Assembly: GCF_900109955.1 (NCBI RefSeq)
Contig: NZ_FOJB01000001.1
Coordinates: forward strand, 1,798,001-1,862,000
Source: Aliiroseovarius sediminilitoris
Lineage (GTDB): Bacteria > Pseudomonadota > Alphaproteobacteria > Rhodobacterales > Rhodobacteraceae
Reading direction: 5' to 3'
Length of the DNA: 64,000 bases
In this document: positions 28,662 to 37,641 of the stretch, one piece after another
How positions within the stretch are numbered: position 1 is the stretch's first letter
How the letters are laid out: each line of letters opens with the position of its first letter
The notes under the pieces: generated by a model
What the model was told of the DNA's origin: nothing
Databases searched by the model: none
What the model saw: only the letters and a program-made list of their open reading frames with translations
Position numbers and translations under genes: made by a program

Positions 28662-28940
28662 ATGTATCTGAAAAAAGTTGAAGGGCCGCGCGCAGTGACC
28701 CTGCCGGATGGGTCGATCATGACGCGTGCTGATCTGCCACCGAAAACCACACGGCGCTGGGTCGCCAGCCGTAAAGCGGCCGTGGTGCGGGGCGTAATGT
28801 CCGGGTTGATTTCGGAACGAGATGCGCAAGAGCTTTATGCCTTGTCCGATGAGGAGTTGGCCGAGTGGATCCGGGCTGTGTCCGATCACGGAGAGGCCGC
28901 GTTGAAGGCCACCTCTCTACAAAGGTATAGACAACCTTAG
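28662..28940 (+). CDS. sciP: SciP-type inhibitor of CtrA (DUF1153)
   Basis: In Caulobacter the small helix-turn-helix protein SciP binds CtrA-controlled promoters and blocks CtrA-dependent transcription. This 92-residue protein shows the conserved DUF1153 pattern: GPRAVTLPDGSIMTRADLP at about 9-27, RWVASRKAAVVRGV, and ISERDAQELYALSDEE. Gene order sciP-ctrA, 99 bases apart in the same direction, supports the assignment. It is probably in the same regulatory circuit in this organism, though cell-cycle control may differ from Caulobacter. Confidence 0.9.
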   Translation: MYLKKVEGPRAVTLPDGSIMTRADLPPKTTRRWVASRKAAVVRGVMSGLISERDAQELYALSDEELAEWIRAVSDHGEAALKATSLQRYRQP

Positions 28941-28967
28941 ATTGTTTTCGCTAAAAGTTCTGCATGG

Positions 28968-28982
28968 GTAACGTGTGGTTAA
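28968..28982 (+). promoter_or_regulatory. CtrA-type box upstream of ctrA
   Basis: GTAA-N7-TTAA, followed by CC, differs from the CtrA consensus TTAA-N7-TTAA at one base. It lies 58-72 bases before the ctrA start codon, so it suits autoregulation by CtrA, and it is in the region where SciP could act. Confidence 0.6.
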
Positions 28983-29039
28983 CCATTTCACGAGATGCTG
29001 ACTGCGAACATTAGGACTTTTTAGCGGAGAACCCGAAAT

Positions 29040-29753
29040 ATGCGTATACTTCTGGTGGAAGACGACCCGACAACATCGCGTAGCATCGAATTGATGCTGA
29101 CCCATGCCAATCTGAATGTCTATGCAACCGATCTTGGTGAAGAAGGCATCGATCTGGCAAAGCTCTATGACTATGATCTTATCCTTCTTGATCTGAACCT
29201 GCCTGACATGAATGGGCACGAAGTTTTGCGTCAGCTTCGCATGGCGCGGGTGGAAACACCGATCCTGATCCTGTCCGGGGCCGATGACACCGAAAACAAG
29301 ATCAAGGGCTTTGGGTTCGGGGCTGATGATTACATGACCAAACCATTCCACCGGGAAGAACTGATTGCCCGCATCCACGCAATCATTCGCCGGTCGAAAG
29401 GACATTCGCAATCGGTTATCAAGACCGGACCTATTGCCGTCAATCTGGATGCAAAAACCGTCGATGTTGACGGGCGCACCGTTCATTTGACCGGCAAGGA
29501 ATACCAGATGTTGGAGCTTCTGTCGTTGCGCAAGGGCACAACCCTGACGAAAGAGATGTTCCTGAATCACCTTTACGGCGGGATGGACGAGCCGGAACTG
29601 AAGATCATCGACGTATTTATCTGCAAACTGCGCAAGAAATTGTCTACGGCAACCGGAGGCGACAGCCATATCGAAACGGTCTGGGGGCGTGGCTATGTCC
29701 TGCGCGACCCGGAGCCTGCCGAATTGGACGCAAAAATCGCGATGGGCGCGTAA
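29040..29753 (+). CDS. ctrA: Cell-cycle response regulator CtrA
   Basis: OmpR/PhoB-type master regulator; in Rhodobacterales it governs motility, gene transfer agents and related traits rather than being essential. The 237-residue protein has receiver-domain acidic residues D8 and D9, phospho-acceptor D51 (LLDLNLPD) and the KPF lysine loop near 104, then a winged-helix DNA-binding domain (about 125-230) with [11 protein letters not shown] and the recognition-helix region [17 protein letters not shown] precedes the ATG. Confidence 0.96.
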   Translation: MRILLVEDDPTTSRSIELMLTHANLNVYATDLGEEGIDLAKLYDYDLILLDLNLPDMNGHEVLRQLRMARVETPILILSGADDTENKIKGFGFGADDYMTKPFHREELIARIHAIIRRSKGHSQSVIKTGPIAVNLDAKTVDVDGRTVHLTGKEYQMLELLSLRKGTTLTKEMFLNHLYGGMDEPELKIIDVFICKLRKKLSTATGGDSHIETVWGRGYVLRDPEPAELDAKIAMGA

Positions 29754-29759
29754 GTCGCG

Positions 29760-29793
29760 GCCGACCGGCATCGGCGTGGGACCGGCGGCTTTT
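29760..29793 (+). terminator. Terminator after ctrA
   Basis: GCCGACCGG pairs with CCGGCGGC, with one bulged A, and is followed by TTTT. It lies between convergent ctrA and psuG and best suits ctrA. Confidence 0.5.
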
Positions 29794-29822
29794 CACCACT
29801 GACTTTTATCACCGAACTGTGT

Positions 29823-30731
29823 TCAGGCCTTCAATTCACAAGCGATGCGTGCCGCAAGGCGCGCGTTGTTTTTGACAAGGGCAATATTCGCCACCAACGA
29901 CGCCCCGTCGGTCGCGTGGAAGATGCGATCCAACAGATAGGGAGTTACTGACTTGGCCGCGATCCGCTCCGCAGCGGCGGCGGTCAGAGCCTCTTCGATA
30001 ACCGGGGTGATCACCTCGGTGGGAATCTCGTCCGCCTCGGGAATCGGGTTGGCAATGAAATGACCACCCGTCAGGCCCATGCTGCGCCGCACTTTCATTG
30101 CCGCCGCGATCTGGGCGGGATCATCCATCGACAAGGGTGCAGGAAGTCCGGAACTGCGCGACCAGAAAGCCGGAAAGTCCGTCTGGCCATATGCGATGAC
30201 CGGAACGCCCAGCGTTTCCAGCACTTCAAGCGTCTTTGGCAAATCGAGAATGGCTTTCGCACCGGCCCCGACAACCGTCACTGGCGTCTTGGCAAGCTCT
30301 TGCAGATCGGCAGAAATGTCGAAGCTTGTCTCGGCCCCACGATGCACGCCGCCGATTCCGCCCGTCGCAAAGACTTCAATTCCCGCAAGATGCGCCGCGA
30401 TCATCGTGGCGGCCACTGTGGTCGCGCCCGTGCCGCCGGTCGCGATGCAAGCGGCCAGATCGGCGCGCGACAGTTTTGCCACGTTCTGGGCCTGGCCCAA
30501 AGTCTCAAGCTCGGTATCGGTCAGACCGATATGCAGTCGTCCATCAAGAATTGCGATGGTGGCCGGCACAGCGCCGTTTTCGCGAATGACGGCTTCGACC
30601 TCGCGGGCGGTTTCGACATTCTGCGGCCACGGCATCCCATGGGTGATGATCGTGCTTTCCAGCGCCACGATGGGTTGGCCAATTTTGCGCGCTGTTTCAA
30701 CCTCGGGCGAAAAGGTCAGGGGCAGGGTCAT
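29823..30731 (-). CDS. psuG: Pseudouridine-5'-phosphate glycosidase
   Basis: Cleaves pseudouridine 5'-phosphate to uracil and ribose 5-phosphate in RNA nucleoside breakdown. The 302-residue protein starts with ALESTIITHGMPWPQN (residues about 23-38) and contains GTGATTVAATM, FATGGIGGVHRGAE and SDLQELAKTPV-type segments that are characteristic of PsuG. Overlaps psuK by 4 bases. Confidence 0.94.
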   Translation of the reverse strand: MTLPLTFSPEVETARKIGQPIVALESTIITHGMPWPQNVETAREVEAVIRENGAVPATIAILDGRLHIGLTDTELETLGQAQNVAKLSRADLAACIATGGTGATTVAATMIAAHLAGIEVFATGGIGGVHRGAETSFDISADLQELAKTPVTVVGAGAKAILDLPKTLEVLETLGVPVIAYGQTDFPAFWSRSSGLPAPLSMDDPAQIAAAMKVRRSMGLTGGHFIANPIPEADEIPTEVITPVIEEALTAAAAERIAAKSVTPYLLDRIFHATDGASLVANIALVKNNARLAARIACELKA

Positions 30732-31624
30732 GTGTCGTCTTCTCCGGATACGTAATGGGCGGCGGTTTCCTGGGCATGCGCCAGCGCTTCAGCCGGATTT
30801 TTGCCCGCCATTTCGGCGGCAATATGTGCGGCCATGAAAGTGTCGCCCGCACCGGTGATCCGGCGCACACGCACGGCGGGGCAGGGGGTTTGGATCACCC
30901 CGCGCAGCTTGCTGCCATCTGCGGCGAAGCTGCCGCCATCAGTGACAAGCACACGGTTCGCCCCGGCGGCCAGCAGCCCCTCGGCCGCTTCAAGCGCATT
31001 GTCGAACCGCTGATTGGCCAGGTATCCGGCCTCTTCGCGGTTGACATAAAGGGTGGCGCCCGGGTGTCCCATCAGGGGTGCCAATCGGCGCGCCTTGCCG
31101 GGACTGGCCGGGGCCACGCGCAGGTCGGCGTCGGCGAAGCTGGGGCGACCCGCGATGTCCGACAATAAAGGCAGCGTCAGGTTGCCATCCAGCGCAATAA
31201 CGCCCGCATATGGTTTGTTGGCAGAGCCAAGCGAGCCGTCTTCCAGCGGTGCCAGAATTGCATCACCAGCAGCTTCCAGAGAATGGGCATCCGCCAATGC
31301 AGCGACCAGCCCCTGCGGCCCTTCGATGGCCATATAGACATCGGTGGGCAAACCAGGCGGGCGGTAAACATAGCTCGTGACCATGCCGCGCGCGCCGCAT
31401 TCGGCCAACAGATCTTCCCCTTCGGCATCACGGCCAATCGCGGTCAAAAGGGCGGGGCGCAGATCAAATCGTTGCGCCGTCATGGCGATGTTCATGGCCA
31501 CACCGCCCGGCAGTCGCGTGATGCGCCCCGGTTCGTCCGAGCCGATGCGCATCGGGTGCTGTGTGCGCCCGATCACGTCCCACAGCACGGACCCGATGCA
31601 AAGAATATCATGTGTCAACGTCAT
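30728..31624 (-). CDS. psuK: PfkB-family sugar kinase, probable pseudouridine kinase
   Basis: Phosphorylates pseudouridine to the 5'-phosphate used by PsuG. The 298-residue protein has the ribokinase fold with RLPGGVAMNIAMTAQRF near residue 40 and the PfkB signature TGAGDTFMAAH near residue 268, containing the catalytic Asp. Kinase specificity is inferred from translational coupling (4-base overlap) to psuG. Start ATG 31624 was chosen over an upstream in-frame ATG because homology begins at MTLTHDI. No nucleoside transporter gene is adjacent. Confidence 0.88.
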   Translation of the reverse strand: MTLTHDILCIGSVLWDVIGRTQHPMRIGSDEPGRITRLPGGVAMNIAMTAQRFDLRPALLTAIGRDAEGEDLLAECGARGMVTSYVYRPPGLPTDVYMAIEGPQGLVAALADAHSLEAAGDAILAPLEDGSLGSANKPYAGVIALDGNLTLPLLSDIAGRPSFADADLRVAPASPGKARRLAPLMGHPGATLYVNREEAGYLANQRFDNALEAAEGLLAAGANRVLVTDGGSFAADGSKLRGVIQTPCPAVRVRRITGAGDTFMAAHIAAEMAGKNPAEALAHAQETAAHYVSGEDDT

Positions 31625-31731
31625 GCTGTCTGTTTGCCGAGGATTGCAGCGTGACACAAGAGCGGATCAGCCGGCAACCGATCGACACAGCAAGAACCAA
31701 CAAAATATAGCCAAAGCCCCGCATTTTGGGC

Positions 31732-31760
31732 TTGTCAGTCCCCGGGTTGGGGTCTATACG
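31732..31760 (+). promoter_or_regulatory. Candidate rpsB promoter
   Basis: TTGTCA (31732-31737), an exact 17-base spacer and TATACG (31755-31760) give a strong housekeeping promoter. Transcription would leave a leader of about 165 bases before rpsB, long enough for ribosomal-protein feedback. Confidence 0.6.
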
Positions 31761-31930
31761 CCCCCCATCAATCCACAGGCGGGGTTGGGCTGATGAGGGA
31801 GACATCCTCGGACGTCCGCCGGTTGAGCCGGGGAATGACCAAGAGATCGAAGCCGTGAAAGTGGTTAGATTTCAAGGACATGAACTGCTCGTATGGCCCC
31901 GTCAAGGTAGAAACCGGAAAGGAAAAGAAC

Positions 31931-32713
31931 ATGGCGCTGCCTGATTTCTCACTGCGTCAGCTATTGGAAGCTGGCGTTCACTTTGGCCACCAGACTCAAC
32001 GCTGGAACCCCCGTATGGGCCCGTTCATCTATGGTGAGCGCAACGGGATTCACATCCTTGACCTGACACAAACGATGCCGATGCTCGACGCCGCACTGAA
32101 CGCGGTACGCGAAACAGTCGCCAAGGGTGGCCGCGTGCTGTTCGTTGGCACCAAGCGTCAAGCCGCTGGAGCAATCGCTGAAGCCGCCGAGAAGTCGGCG
32201 CAGTATTACATGAACCACCGTTGGCTCGGTGGCACGCTGACCAACTGGCAGACCGTGTCACAGTCGATCAACCGTCTGAAAGAATACGACGAGAAACTTG
32301 CGAACGGTGCTGAAGGCCTGACCAAGAAAGAGCGTCTGGGCATTGAACGCGAGCAGGCGAAACTGCAAGCGTCACTGGGCGGCATTCGCGAAATGGGCGG
32401 TGTGCCCGATTTGCTGTTCGTCATCGACGTGAAAAAAGAAGCGCTGGCGATTGCCGAAGCCAACAAGCTGGGCATCCCGGTCGTGGCCGTGGTTGACACC
32501 AACTGCCCGCCGGAAGGTGTGGATTATATCATTCCGGGCAACGACGACGCGGCCCGTGCCATTGCGCTTTACTGCGATCTGGCGTCGCGTTCGGCCCTGG
32601 ACGGTATGTCGGCCCAACTGGGCGCAGCTGGCGTTGATCTCGGTGCGATGGAAGAAGCTCCGACCGAAGAAGCTGTTGCTGAAGCTGCTGAAGAAGCTGC
32701 GCCGGTCGAGTAA
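31931..32713 (+). CDS. rpsB: Ribosomal protein S2
   Basis: Small-subunit ribosomal protein. The 260-residue sequence begins [20 protein letters not shown] and contains [16 protein letters not shown] and the S2 signature [12 protein letters not shown]. The acidic Ala/Glu C-terminal tail is typical of alphaproteobacterial S2. GGAAAGGAAAAG precedes the ATG. An in-frame start at 31880 was rejected. Confidence 0.97.
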   Translation: MALPDFSLRQLLEAGVHFGHQTQRWNPRMGPFIYGERNGIHILDLTQTMPMLDAALNAVRETVAKGGRVLFVGTKRQAAGAIAEAAEKSAQYYMNHRWLGGTLTNWQTVSQSINRLKEYDEKLANGAEGLTKKERLGIEREQAKLQASLGGIREMGGVPDLLFVIDVKKEALAIAEANKLGIPVVAVVDTNCPPEGVDYIIPGNDDAARAIALYCDLASRSALDGMSAQLGAAGVDLGAMEEAPTEEAVAEAAEEAAPVE

Positions 32714-32725
32714 CGACCGCACAAT

Positions 32726-32757
32726 TGCGGGGCAGGGCGATCTGCCTCGCATTTCTT
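32726..32757 (+). terminator. Attenuator-like terminator between rpsB and tsf
   Basis: TGCGGGGCAG pairs with CTGCCTCGCA (10 bp with one G-U pair, 6-base loop) and is followed by TTTCTT. It would reduce read-through from rpsB to tsf and suggests that tsf also has its own promoter. Confidence 0.6.
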
Positions 32758-32823
32758 GATACAGAAATGATCCGGGGGCGGGTATATAACGCCCCAGACC
32801 CCGAGACACCAAGGAGCTGAGAT

Positions 32824-33699
32824 ATGGCAATCACTGCTGCACTCGTCAAAGAACTGCGCGAATCCACCGGCGTTGGGATGATGGACGCGAAAAAAGCACT
32901 GGTCGAAAATGATGGCGACATGGACGCCGCCGTCGACTGGCTGCGCACCAAAGGTCTGGCGAAAGCCGCCAAGAAAGCAGGCCGCACGGCCGCCGAAGGT
33001 CTGGTGGCCGTCGCCGTGTCCGGCGGCAAGGGCGTCGCCGTTGAAGTGAACTCGGAAACCGACTTCGTTGCCAAGAACGCCGAGTTTCAGCAGATGGTTT
33101 CGGGGATCGCGAATGCAGCCCTAAGCGCCAGCGATCTGGACGCGCTGAACGCGGCTGACCTGGGTGGCAAGTCGGTCGCCGACACGATCACCAACAAGAT
33201 CGCCACCATCGGTGAAAACATGTCGCTGCGTCGCATGGCATCGGTCGAAGGTGAAACCGTTGTGACCTATGTCCACAATGCAGCTGCGGACGGCATGGGC
33301 AAAATCGGCGTCTTGGTTGCGATGAATGGTGGTTCGGAAGAATTCGGTCGTCAGGTTGCCATGCACATTGCGGCGGCCAGCCCGCAAGCCCTGAACGAAG
33401 CCGAGCTTGACGCGACCGTCGTTGAGAAAGAGCGCTCGATCCTGACCGAGCAAGCTCGCGAAAGCGGCAAGCCCGAAAACATCATCGAGAACATGATCAA
33501 AGGCCGCATGAAGAAATTCCTGGCCGAAGTGACTTTGCTGGGTCAGGATTTTGTGATCAATCCAGATCTGACCGTCGAGGCCGCCGCCAAAGAAGCCGGT
33601 GCCGTGATCGTTGGCTATGTCCGCATGGAGGTGGGCGAAGGGATCGCAAAAGAAGAGGCTGATTTCGCCGCCGAAGTGGCGGCTGCCGTACACGGCTGA
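32824..33699 (+). CDS. tsf: Elongation factor Ts
   Basis: Recycles EF-Tu by exchanging GDP for GTP. The 291-residue protein begins with the conserved [20 protein letters not shown] block (residues 7-26) and has the [12 protein letters not shown] motif near residue 77. AAGGAGCTGAG precedes the ATG. The pyrH-frr pair that often follows tsf is 17 kb away on this contig. Confidence 0.97.
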   Translation: MAITAALVKELRESTGVGMMDAKKALVENDGDMDAAVDWLRTKGLAKAAKKAGRTAAEGLVAVAVSGGKGVAVEVNSETDFVAKNAEFQQMVSGIANAALSASDLDALNAADLGGKSVADTITNKIATIGENMSLRRMASVEGETVVTYVHNAAADGMGKIGVLVAMNGGSEEFGRQVAMHIAAASPQALNEAELDATVVEKERSILTEQARESGKPENIIENMIKGRMKKFLAEVTLLGQDFVINPDLTVEAAAKEAGAVIVGYVRMEVGEGIAKEEADFAAEVAAAVHG

Positions 33700-33725
33700 T
33701 CAGGTTTCACCACGATGTCCAGAGA

Positions 33726-33749
33726 GGGCCGGGCGACCGGCCCTTTTTT
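33726..33749 (+). terminator. Strong terminator after tsf
   Basis: GGGCCGG-GCGA-CCGGCCC (7 bp, 4-base loop) followed by six T, 27 bases after the tsf stop. Confidence 0.9.
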
Positions 33750-34162
33750 GTATTGATCGGGCAAGAAAAGAGCGGGATGGCTGATCGCACCTGGCACCAA
33801 ATGAAGCGCGGCGCCAACGGGAAGGTTGACGCCGCAAAAGACCCACACGGGACATGTATGTTTCTTTCTAGATTTCCGGGTACTTTAGGTTGCTGGTGCC
33901 TCTGGGAAAAATACTCCATCAGCACCAGCTCCCGGTTTCCCGGAAGAATGAGACGTTGTCTGAAATCGCAGTACGTCCACCCCTTCAAGTTCCAACGGCT
34001 ATAAAGCCACCACTCACGGAACAATACTATAATGCCTCAAAATGAAGCGAAATGGAAGTCAGGGTTTCCGTACCGTTAGGTCAACTAGATGTGATTTTTT
34101 GTTCGCAGACGGTCTACAATGGCGTGAAATTATCTTGAATAAGTTCCCTAGGGTCAATTCAA
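33750..34162. other. Non-coding gap between tsf and luxR, with nested hairpin
   Basis: About 410 bases, more AT-rich than the surroundings, with no convincing gene (an 83-residue plus-strand and a 105-residue minus-strand frame lack any recognisable family). It contains the nested inverted repeats described separately at 33874-33945. Confidence 0.6.
33874..33945. repeat. Nested inverted repeat, possible structured RNA or dispersed repeat
   Basis: Outer arms TTCCGGG (33874-33880) and CCCGGAA (33939-33945) enclose inner arms GCTGGTGC (33892-33899) and GCACCAGC (33922-33929), all perfect. A third CCCGG at 33931 could pair with the outer arm instead. No T-run follows on either strand, so it is not a plain terminator. 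Confidence 0.5.
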
Positions 34163-34918
34163 TCAACCATGAGGGGAGCGAATTTGATTCAGGTATGAGA
34201 TTTTGAGGATTGCCTGCGCAGTTGTATCAACCCCAAGTTTGGACCGGGCGATTCGCAAATGCTTCTCGACCGTGGCAGCCGAAACGCCGATGATCGTCGC
34301 GATGTCCTGATTGGTCTTGCCGATGCCCACCCATTCCAGCACTTCGCGCTGGCGTGCCGACAGCTTCGCACGATCGGTTTGTTGGGGCAGGGACATTATT
34401 TTCAGATGCACGACATGATTCATGGTCTCGATTCTCTTGCCATGCTCTTCCCAAATCTGATCGACCTCATCCTGAGTCAGCCCGTTCCTGGCAGTCAACG
34501 CCATCAATGCACGGGCACGTTTGGCGGATTCCGGAAACGAGATCGTATAGCCTGCGGTGACATTCATTTGACGGTTGATGTCCCGAACCTTCAGACCGCC
34601 TTCCGAAAGCTTGTCGATGTTTTCACGCACCCAGGACCAACTGCAAGCGCCGCTGTTCTTCGATGCCCATTCGATCATCGGAGAATGGCGGTACAGTTCG
34701 TCATCGGTATAGAGAAGTTTTACGTATTCGGGGGGATGAGAAGACAGTATTAACGTATCTTCACGCGGGCCAAGCGATGTCGGCGTTGTGAAATGGGTGC
34801 AACCATAGACCAGCCGGTCAAACCCAAATTCATTCATCGCCTCACAGTGAATATCCCAAAGCTCTGCGATGGACGTGCAATGACATATCCGCGCCATGTA
34901 ATCGAGTGTAGGATCCAT
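34163..34918 (-). CDS. LuxR-family regulator with autoinducer-binding-like domain (LuxR solo)
   Basis: A 251-residue regulator: residues about 15-165 resemble the autoinducer-binding domain, and residues about 180-240 are a LuxR/FixJ helix-turn-helix (LSARQREVLEWVGIGKTNQDIA, partly quoted, then ATVEKHLRIARSKL). The usual AHL-pocket Asp-Pro is replaced by Ser-Pro (LYRHSPMIEW), and the first conserved Trp is Tyr, so ligand specificity may differ from classical AHL receptors. No luxI synthase gene occurs in the window. Local base composition is lower in GC than the neighbours. Confidence 0.85.
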   Translation of the reverse strand: MDPTLDYMARICHCTSIAELWDIHCEAMNEFGFDRLVYGCTHFTTPTSLGPREDTLILSSHPPEYVKLLYTDDELYRHSPMIEWASKNSGACSWSWVRENIDKLSEGGLKVRDINRQMNVTAGYTISFPESAKRARALMALTARNGLTQDEVDQIWEEHGKRIETMNHVVHLKIMSLPQQTDRAKLSARQREVLEWVGIGKTNQDIATIIGVSAATVEKHLRIARSKLGVDTTAQAILKISYLNQIRSPHG

Positions 34919-35360
34919 TCAGATCGTCCCGGCTTCTACAATGCTGTCATACCATGATGTTGGTAGACATGCGGCAGGGTCAGGTATTCCCGACAAATCT
35001 CGGCGCGGCGCGTCCAGAACATCGAACAAAATCATCAATCAATTCCTTTTCTCGACCGCATTCTTTGCTGCTCGTGCAATAATTGTCGAGAAAAAACAGG
35101 ATGTCAGTGTTTATCCCAAACGTGATCCGCCACAGCGGAGATCGAGGCGGTCTGTGTTACACGTGGTGTTAAGCGGTGCACAGAAAGCAAGACGCAGACG
35201 CCAGGGTGGATGATGGAGGTATTATTCCCATTTGCCGGGTGTCCATTAGTGTAATGATATGAGTGTGTTGCAGGATATAGCTAACATCCCACACTCATTC
35301 TGTATGTATAATTTTTACATAATACTGATTATGCGATGTAAAGGCTCGCAGCAGTGCGCG
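34919..35360. other. Non-coding gap between luxR and phoB
   Basis: About 440 bases holding the luxR upstream region and the phoB 3' flank. Two inverted repeats are visible: ATGAGTGTG (35259-35267) with CACACTCAT (35290-35298), and CATAAT-ACTG-ATTATG (35318-35333) flanked by TTTACAT/ATGTAAA. No gene is supported. Confidence 0.6.
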
Positions 35361-36050
35361 CTACCCCAGTGCATATCCTGTGCCGCGCACAGTGCGTAGC
35401 GGATCGTCACCACCCTGTCGGCAAAGCGCCTTGCGCAAGCGTCCGACATGGACGTCGACCGTGCGCGTGTCGACATAGACATCGCGCCCCCAGACGCGAT
35501 CCAGCAATTGTTCGCGGCTCCAGACCCGTCCGGGTTTTTCCATCAACGTCGACAGCAGACGAAATTCTGTCGGTCCCAGTTTCACAGGCGCACCAGCCCG
35601 CGTCACGCGGTGGCTTTCGCCGTCCAGCAGGATATCCTGATACTCCAGCCGCTGCCCCACCGCCGCCGGACGTGTGCGTCGCAACTGGGTGCGGATGCGG
35701 GCCATCAGTTCACTGACCGAGAACGGCTTGACCACGTAGTCGTCAGCGCCGGTTTCCAGTCCCCGCACGCGGTCAACCTCTTCTGATCGGGCTGACAGCA
35801 TGATCACCGGGATGGTGCGGGTTTCCTTGCGCGTTTTCAGGCGGCGGCAAATTTCGATGCCGGACACACCGGGCACCATCCAATCCAGCAGCACAAGGTC
35901 TGGCGTAACCTCATCAATCAGGATCAGCGCCTCATCACCGTTTTCGGCCATGGTGACGTCATAGCCTTCGGCGCTGAGGTTATAGCGCAGGACCTCTCGC
36001 TGGGCTGGTTCGTCTTCGACCAGCAAAACGCAGGGCTTATCTGCACTCAT
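35361..36050 (-). CDS. phoB: Phosphate regulon response regulator PhoB
   Basis: Activates phosphate-starvation genes by binding Pho boxes. The 229-residue protein has receiver acidic residues E12-D13, phospho-acceptor D56 (LLDWMVPG) and the conserved lysine in VVKPF, then a winged-helix domain with LGPTEFRLLSTLMEKPGRV and the VDVHVGRLRKAL recognition region. Its start overlaps the phoU stop by 4 bases. It is the last gene of the pst operon, with phoR placed at the upstream end. Confidence 0.96.
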   Translation of the reverse strand: MSADKPCVLLVEDEPAQREVLRYNLSAEGYDVTMAENGDEALILIDEVTPDLVLLDWMVPGVSGIEICRRLKTRKETRTIPVIMLSARSEEVDRVRGLETGADDYVVKPFSVSELMARIRTQLRRTRPAAVGQRLEYQDILLDGESHRVTRAGAPVKLGPTEFRLLSTLMEKPGRVWSREQLLDRVWGRDVYVDTRTVDVHVGRLRKALCRQGGDDPLRTVRGTGYALG

Positions 36051-36778
36051 CCCTTGGCCCCCGTTTCACTGGAGCTTGGGATCTCGTAGTTGGGCGCATT
36101 GCCTTTCGGGCGCGCCTCGTCCGGCATTTCTCCTGTCACCAGATAGATCACCTGATCCGCGATCGAGGTCACATGATCCCCCATCCGTTCGATGTTCTTG
36201 GCGATGAAATGAAGATGCATGCAGGATGAAATATTGCGCGGGTCTTCCATCATGAAAGTCAGAAACTCACGAAACAGCGCGTTATACATCTGGTCAATCT
36301 CAAGGTCACGCTGGCGCACATCATGCGCCAGATCGGCATCGCGGCGGATATAGGCATCCAGTGCGTCTGTCAGCATGGATTGCGCTTCCCCGGCCATCCG
36401 TTTGATCGCCCCTGAAGCGCCGTCGATGGGAGGCATATGCACCAGAACAGTGGTGCGCTTGGCCATGTTCTTGGCATAGTCGCCGATCCGTTCCAGGTTC
36501 GCGGCCACTTTCATCACGGTCAGAACCGTGCGCAAATCGGATGCAATCGGCTGACGCAGGGCCAGAACACGCGCGCATTCTTCCTGAATTTGCAGGTCCA
36601 GCGCGTCGATCTTCTTGTCGTTCTTGCGCACGGTATCGGCCAATTCTTCGTCCCGACGCTTCAACGATTTGGCACCTTCGCGGATGGCGTCTTCGACCAT
36701 CCCGCCCATTTTCATCAGATGAGCCTGGATTTCTTCCAGGTCGCGGTCGAAGGCGGATGCGATATGTTGGTCGGTCAT
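36047..36778 (-). CDS. phoU: Phosphate signalling protein PhoU
   Basis: Links PstSCAB transport to PhoR activity and keeps the Pho regulon off when phosphate is ample. The 243-residue all-helical protein has two repeats, each with a metal-site motif; NLERIGDYAKNMAKR near residue 92 and NIERMGDHVTSIADQ near 196. The start MTDQHIASAF was chosen by homology; the in-frame extension overlaps the pstB end. Followed by phoB with a 4-base overlap. Confidence 0.95.
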   Translation of the reverse strand: MTDQHIASAFDRDLEEIQAHLMKMGGMVEDAIREGAKSLKRRDEELADTVRKNDKKIDALDLQIQEECARVLALRQPIASDLRTVLTVMKVAANLERIGDYAKNMAKRTTVLVHMPPIDGASGAIKRMAGEAQSMLTDALDAYIRRDADLAHDVRQRDLEIDQMYNALFREFLTFMMEDPRNISSCMHLHFIAKNIERMGDHVTSIADQVIYLVTGEMPDEARPKGNAPNYEIPSSSETGAKG

Positions 36779-36812
36779 GTATGTCTCCTGCCCTTTGAGA
36801 GGCGATCCGTCG

Positions 36813-37610
36813 TCAGCCGATCCGGCCGGTGATATAGCTTTCGGTGCGGGGGTCTGTGGGGTTGGTGAATATCCGATCCGTATCCCCATATTCCACCAGG
36901 TTGCCCAGATGGAAGAACGCGGTTTTCTGACTGACCCGCGCGGCCTGCTGCATCGAATGGGTGACGATCACCACCGAGTAGTTCTCGCGCAGTTCGTCGA
37001 TCAGTTCTTCCACCTGCGCGGTGGCAATCGGGTCAAGCGCCGAGCACGGTTCGTCCATCAGAAGAACCTCGGGTTCGGTCGCAATGGCTCGGGCGATGCA
37101 CAGACGCTGCTGCTGTCCGCCGGACAGCCCGGTGCCGGGTGCGTGCAGTCGGTCTTTCACCTCGTCCCAGATGGCACCGCGGCGCAGTGATTTTTCGACA
37201 ATCTCGTCCAGGTCGGCCTTGTTGCGGGACAGACCGTGAATGCGCGGCCCATAGGCGATGTTGTCATAGATCGACTTGGGAAACGGATTGGGTTTCTGGA
37301 ACACCATACCGACCTTGGCGCGCAACTGAACAGGATCGACGCGTTTGTCATAGATGTCTTCGCCGTCCAGGCGAATATCGCCTTCGACCCGACAGATGTC
37401 GATGGTGTCGTTCATCCGGTTCAGGCAGCGCAGAAATGTGGATTTTCCACAGCCTGACGGGCCGATGAAGGCCGTGACGGTGTTGTCCTGAATATCGACC
37501 GACACATCCTTGATGGCATGCGTGTCGCCGTAATGGACCTGCACGCCTTTTGCCGTGATCTTGATGTCGTGCATCGCGGCGGTCCTTTCAATCTTTGTCA
37601 TATCGTTCAT
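36813..37610 (-). CDS. pstB: Phosphate ABC transporter ATP-binding protein PstB
   Basis: ATPase of the high-affinity phosphate importer. The 265-residue protein has Walker [10 protein letters not shown] at 50-58, the ABC signature LSGGQQQR and Walker [13 protein letters not shown], with the switch His in IVTHSMQQA. The start MNDMTKIER is chosen; an ATG at MHDIKITAK 12 codons later is also possible. Lies between pstA and phoU. Confidence 0.96.
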   Translation of the reverse strand: MNDMTKIERTAAMHDIKITAKGVQVHYGDTHAIKDVSVDIQDNTVTAFIGPSGCGKSTFLRCLNRMNDTIDICRVEGDIRLDGEDIYDKRVDPVQLRAKVGMVFQKPNPFPKSIYDNIAYGPRIHGLSRNKADLDEIVEKSLRRGAIWDEVKDRLHAPGTGLSGGQQQRLCIARAIATEPEVLLMDEPCSALDPIATAQVEELIDELRENYSVVIVTHSMQQAARVSQKTAFFHLGNLVEYGDTDRIFTNPTDPRTESYITGRIG

Positions 37611-37641
37611 GGGTTCGGTCTTTCGCATTCTTTTTTGCGGC

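Noticed and set aside
33753-34004. 83-residue plus-strand and 105-residue minus-strand frames after tsf
   Set aside because: Overlap a terminator or palindromes, no ribosome binding site, no family.
34941-35213. 90-residue frame upstream of luxR as a luxI remnant
   Set aside because: No LuxI motifs; Arg-rich random-like sequence.
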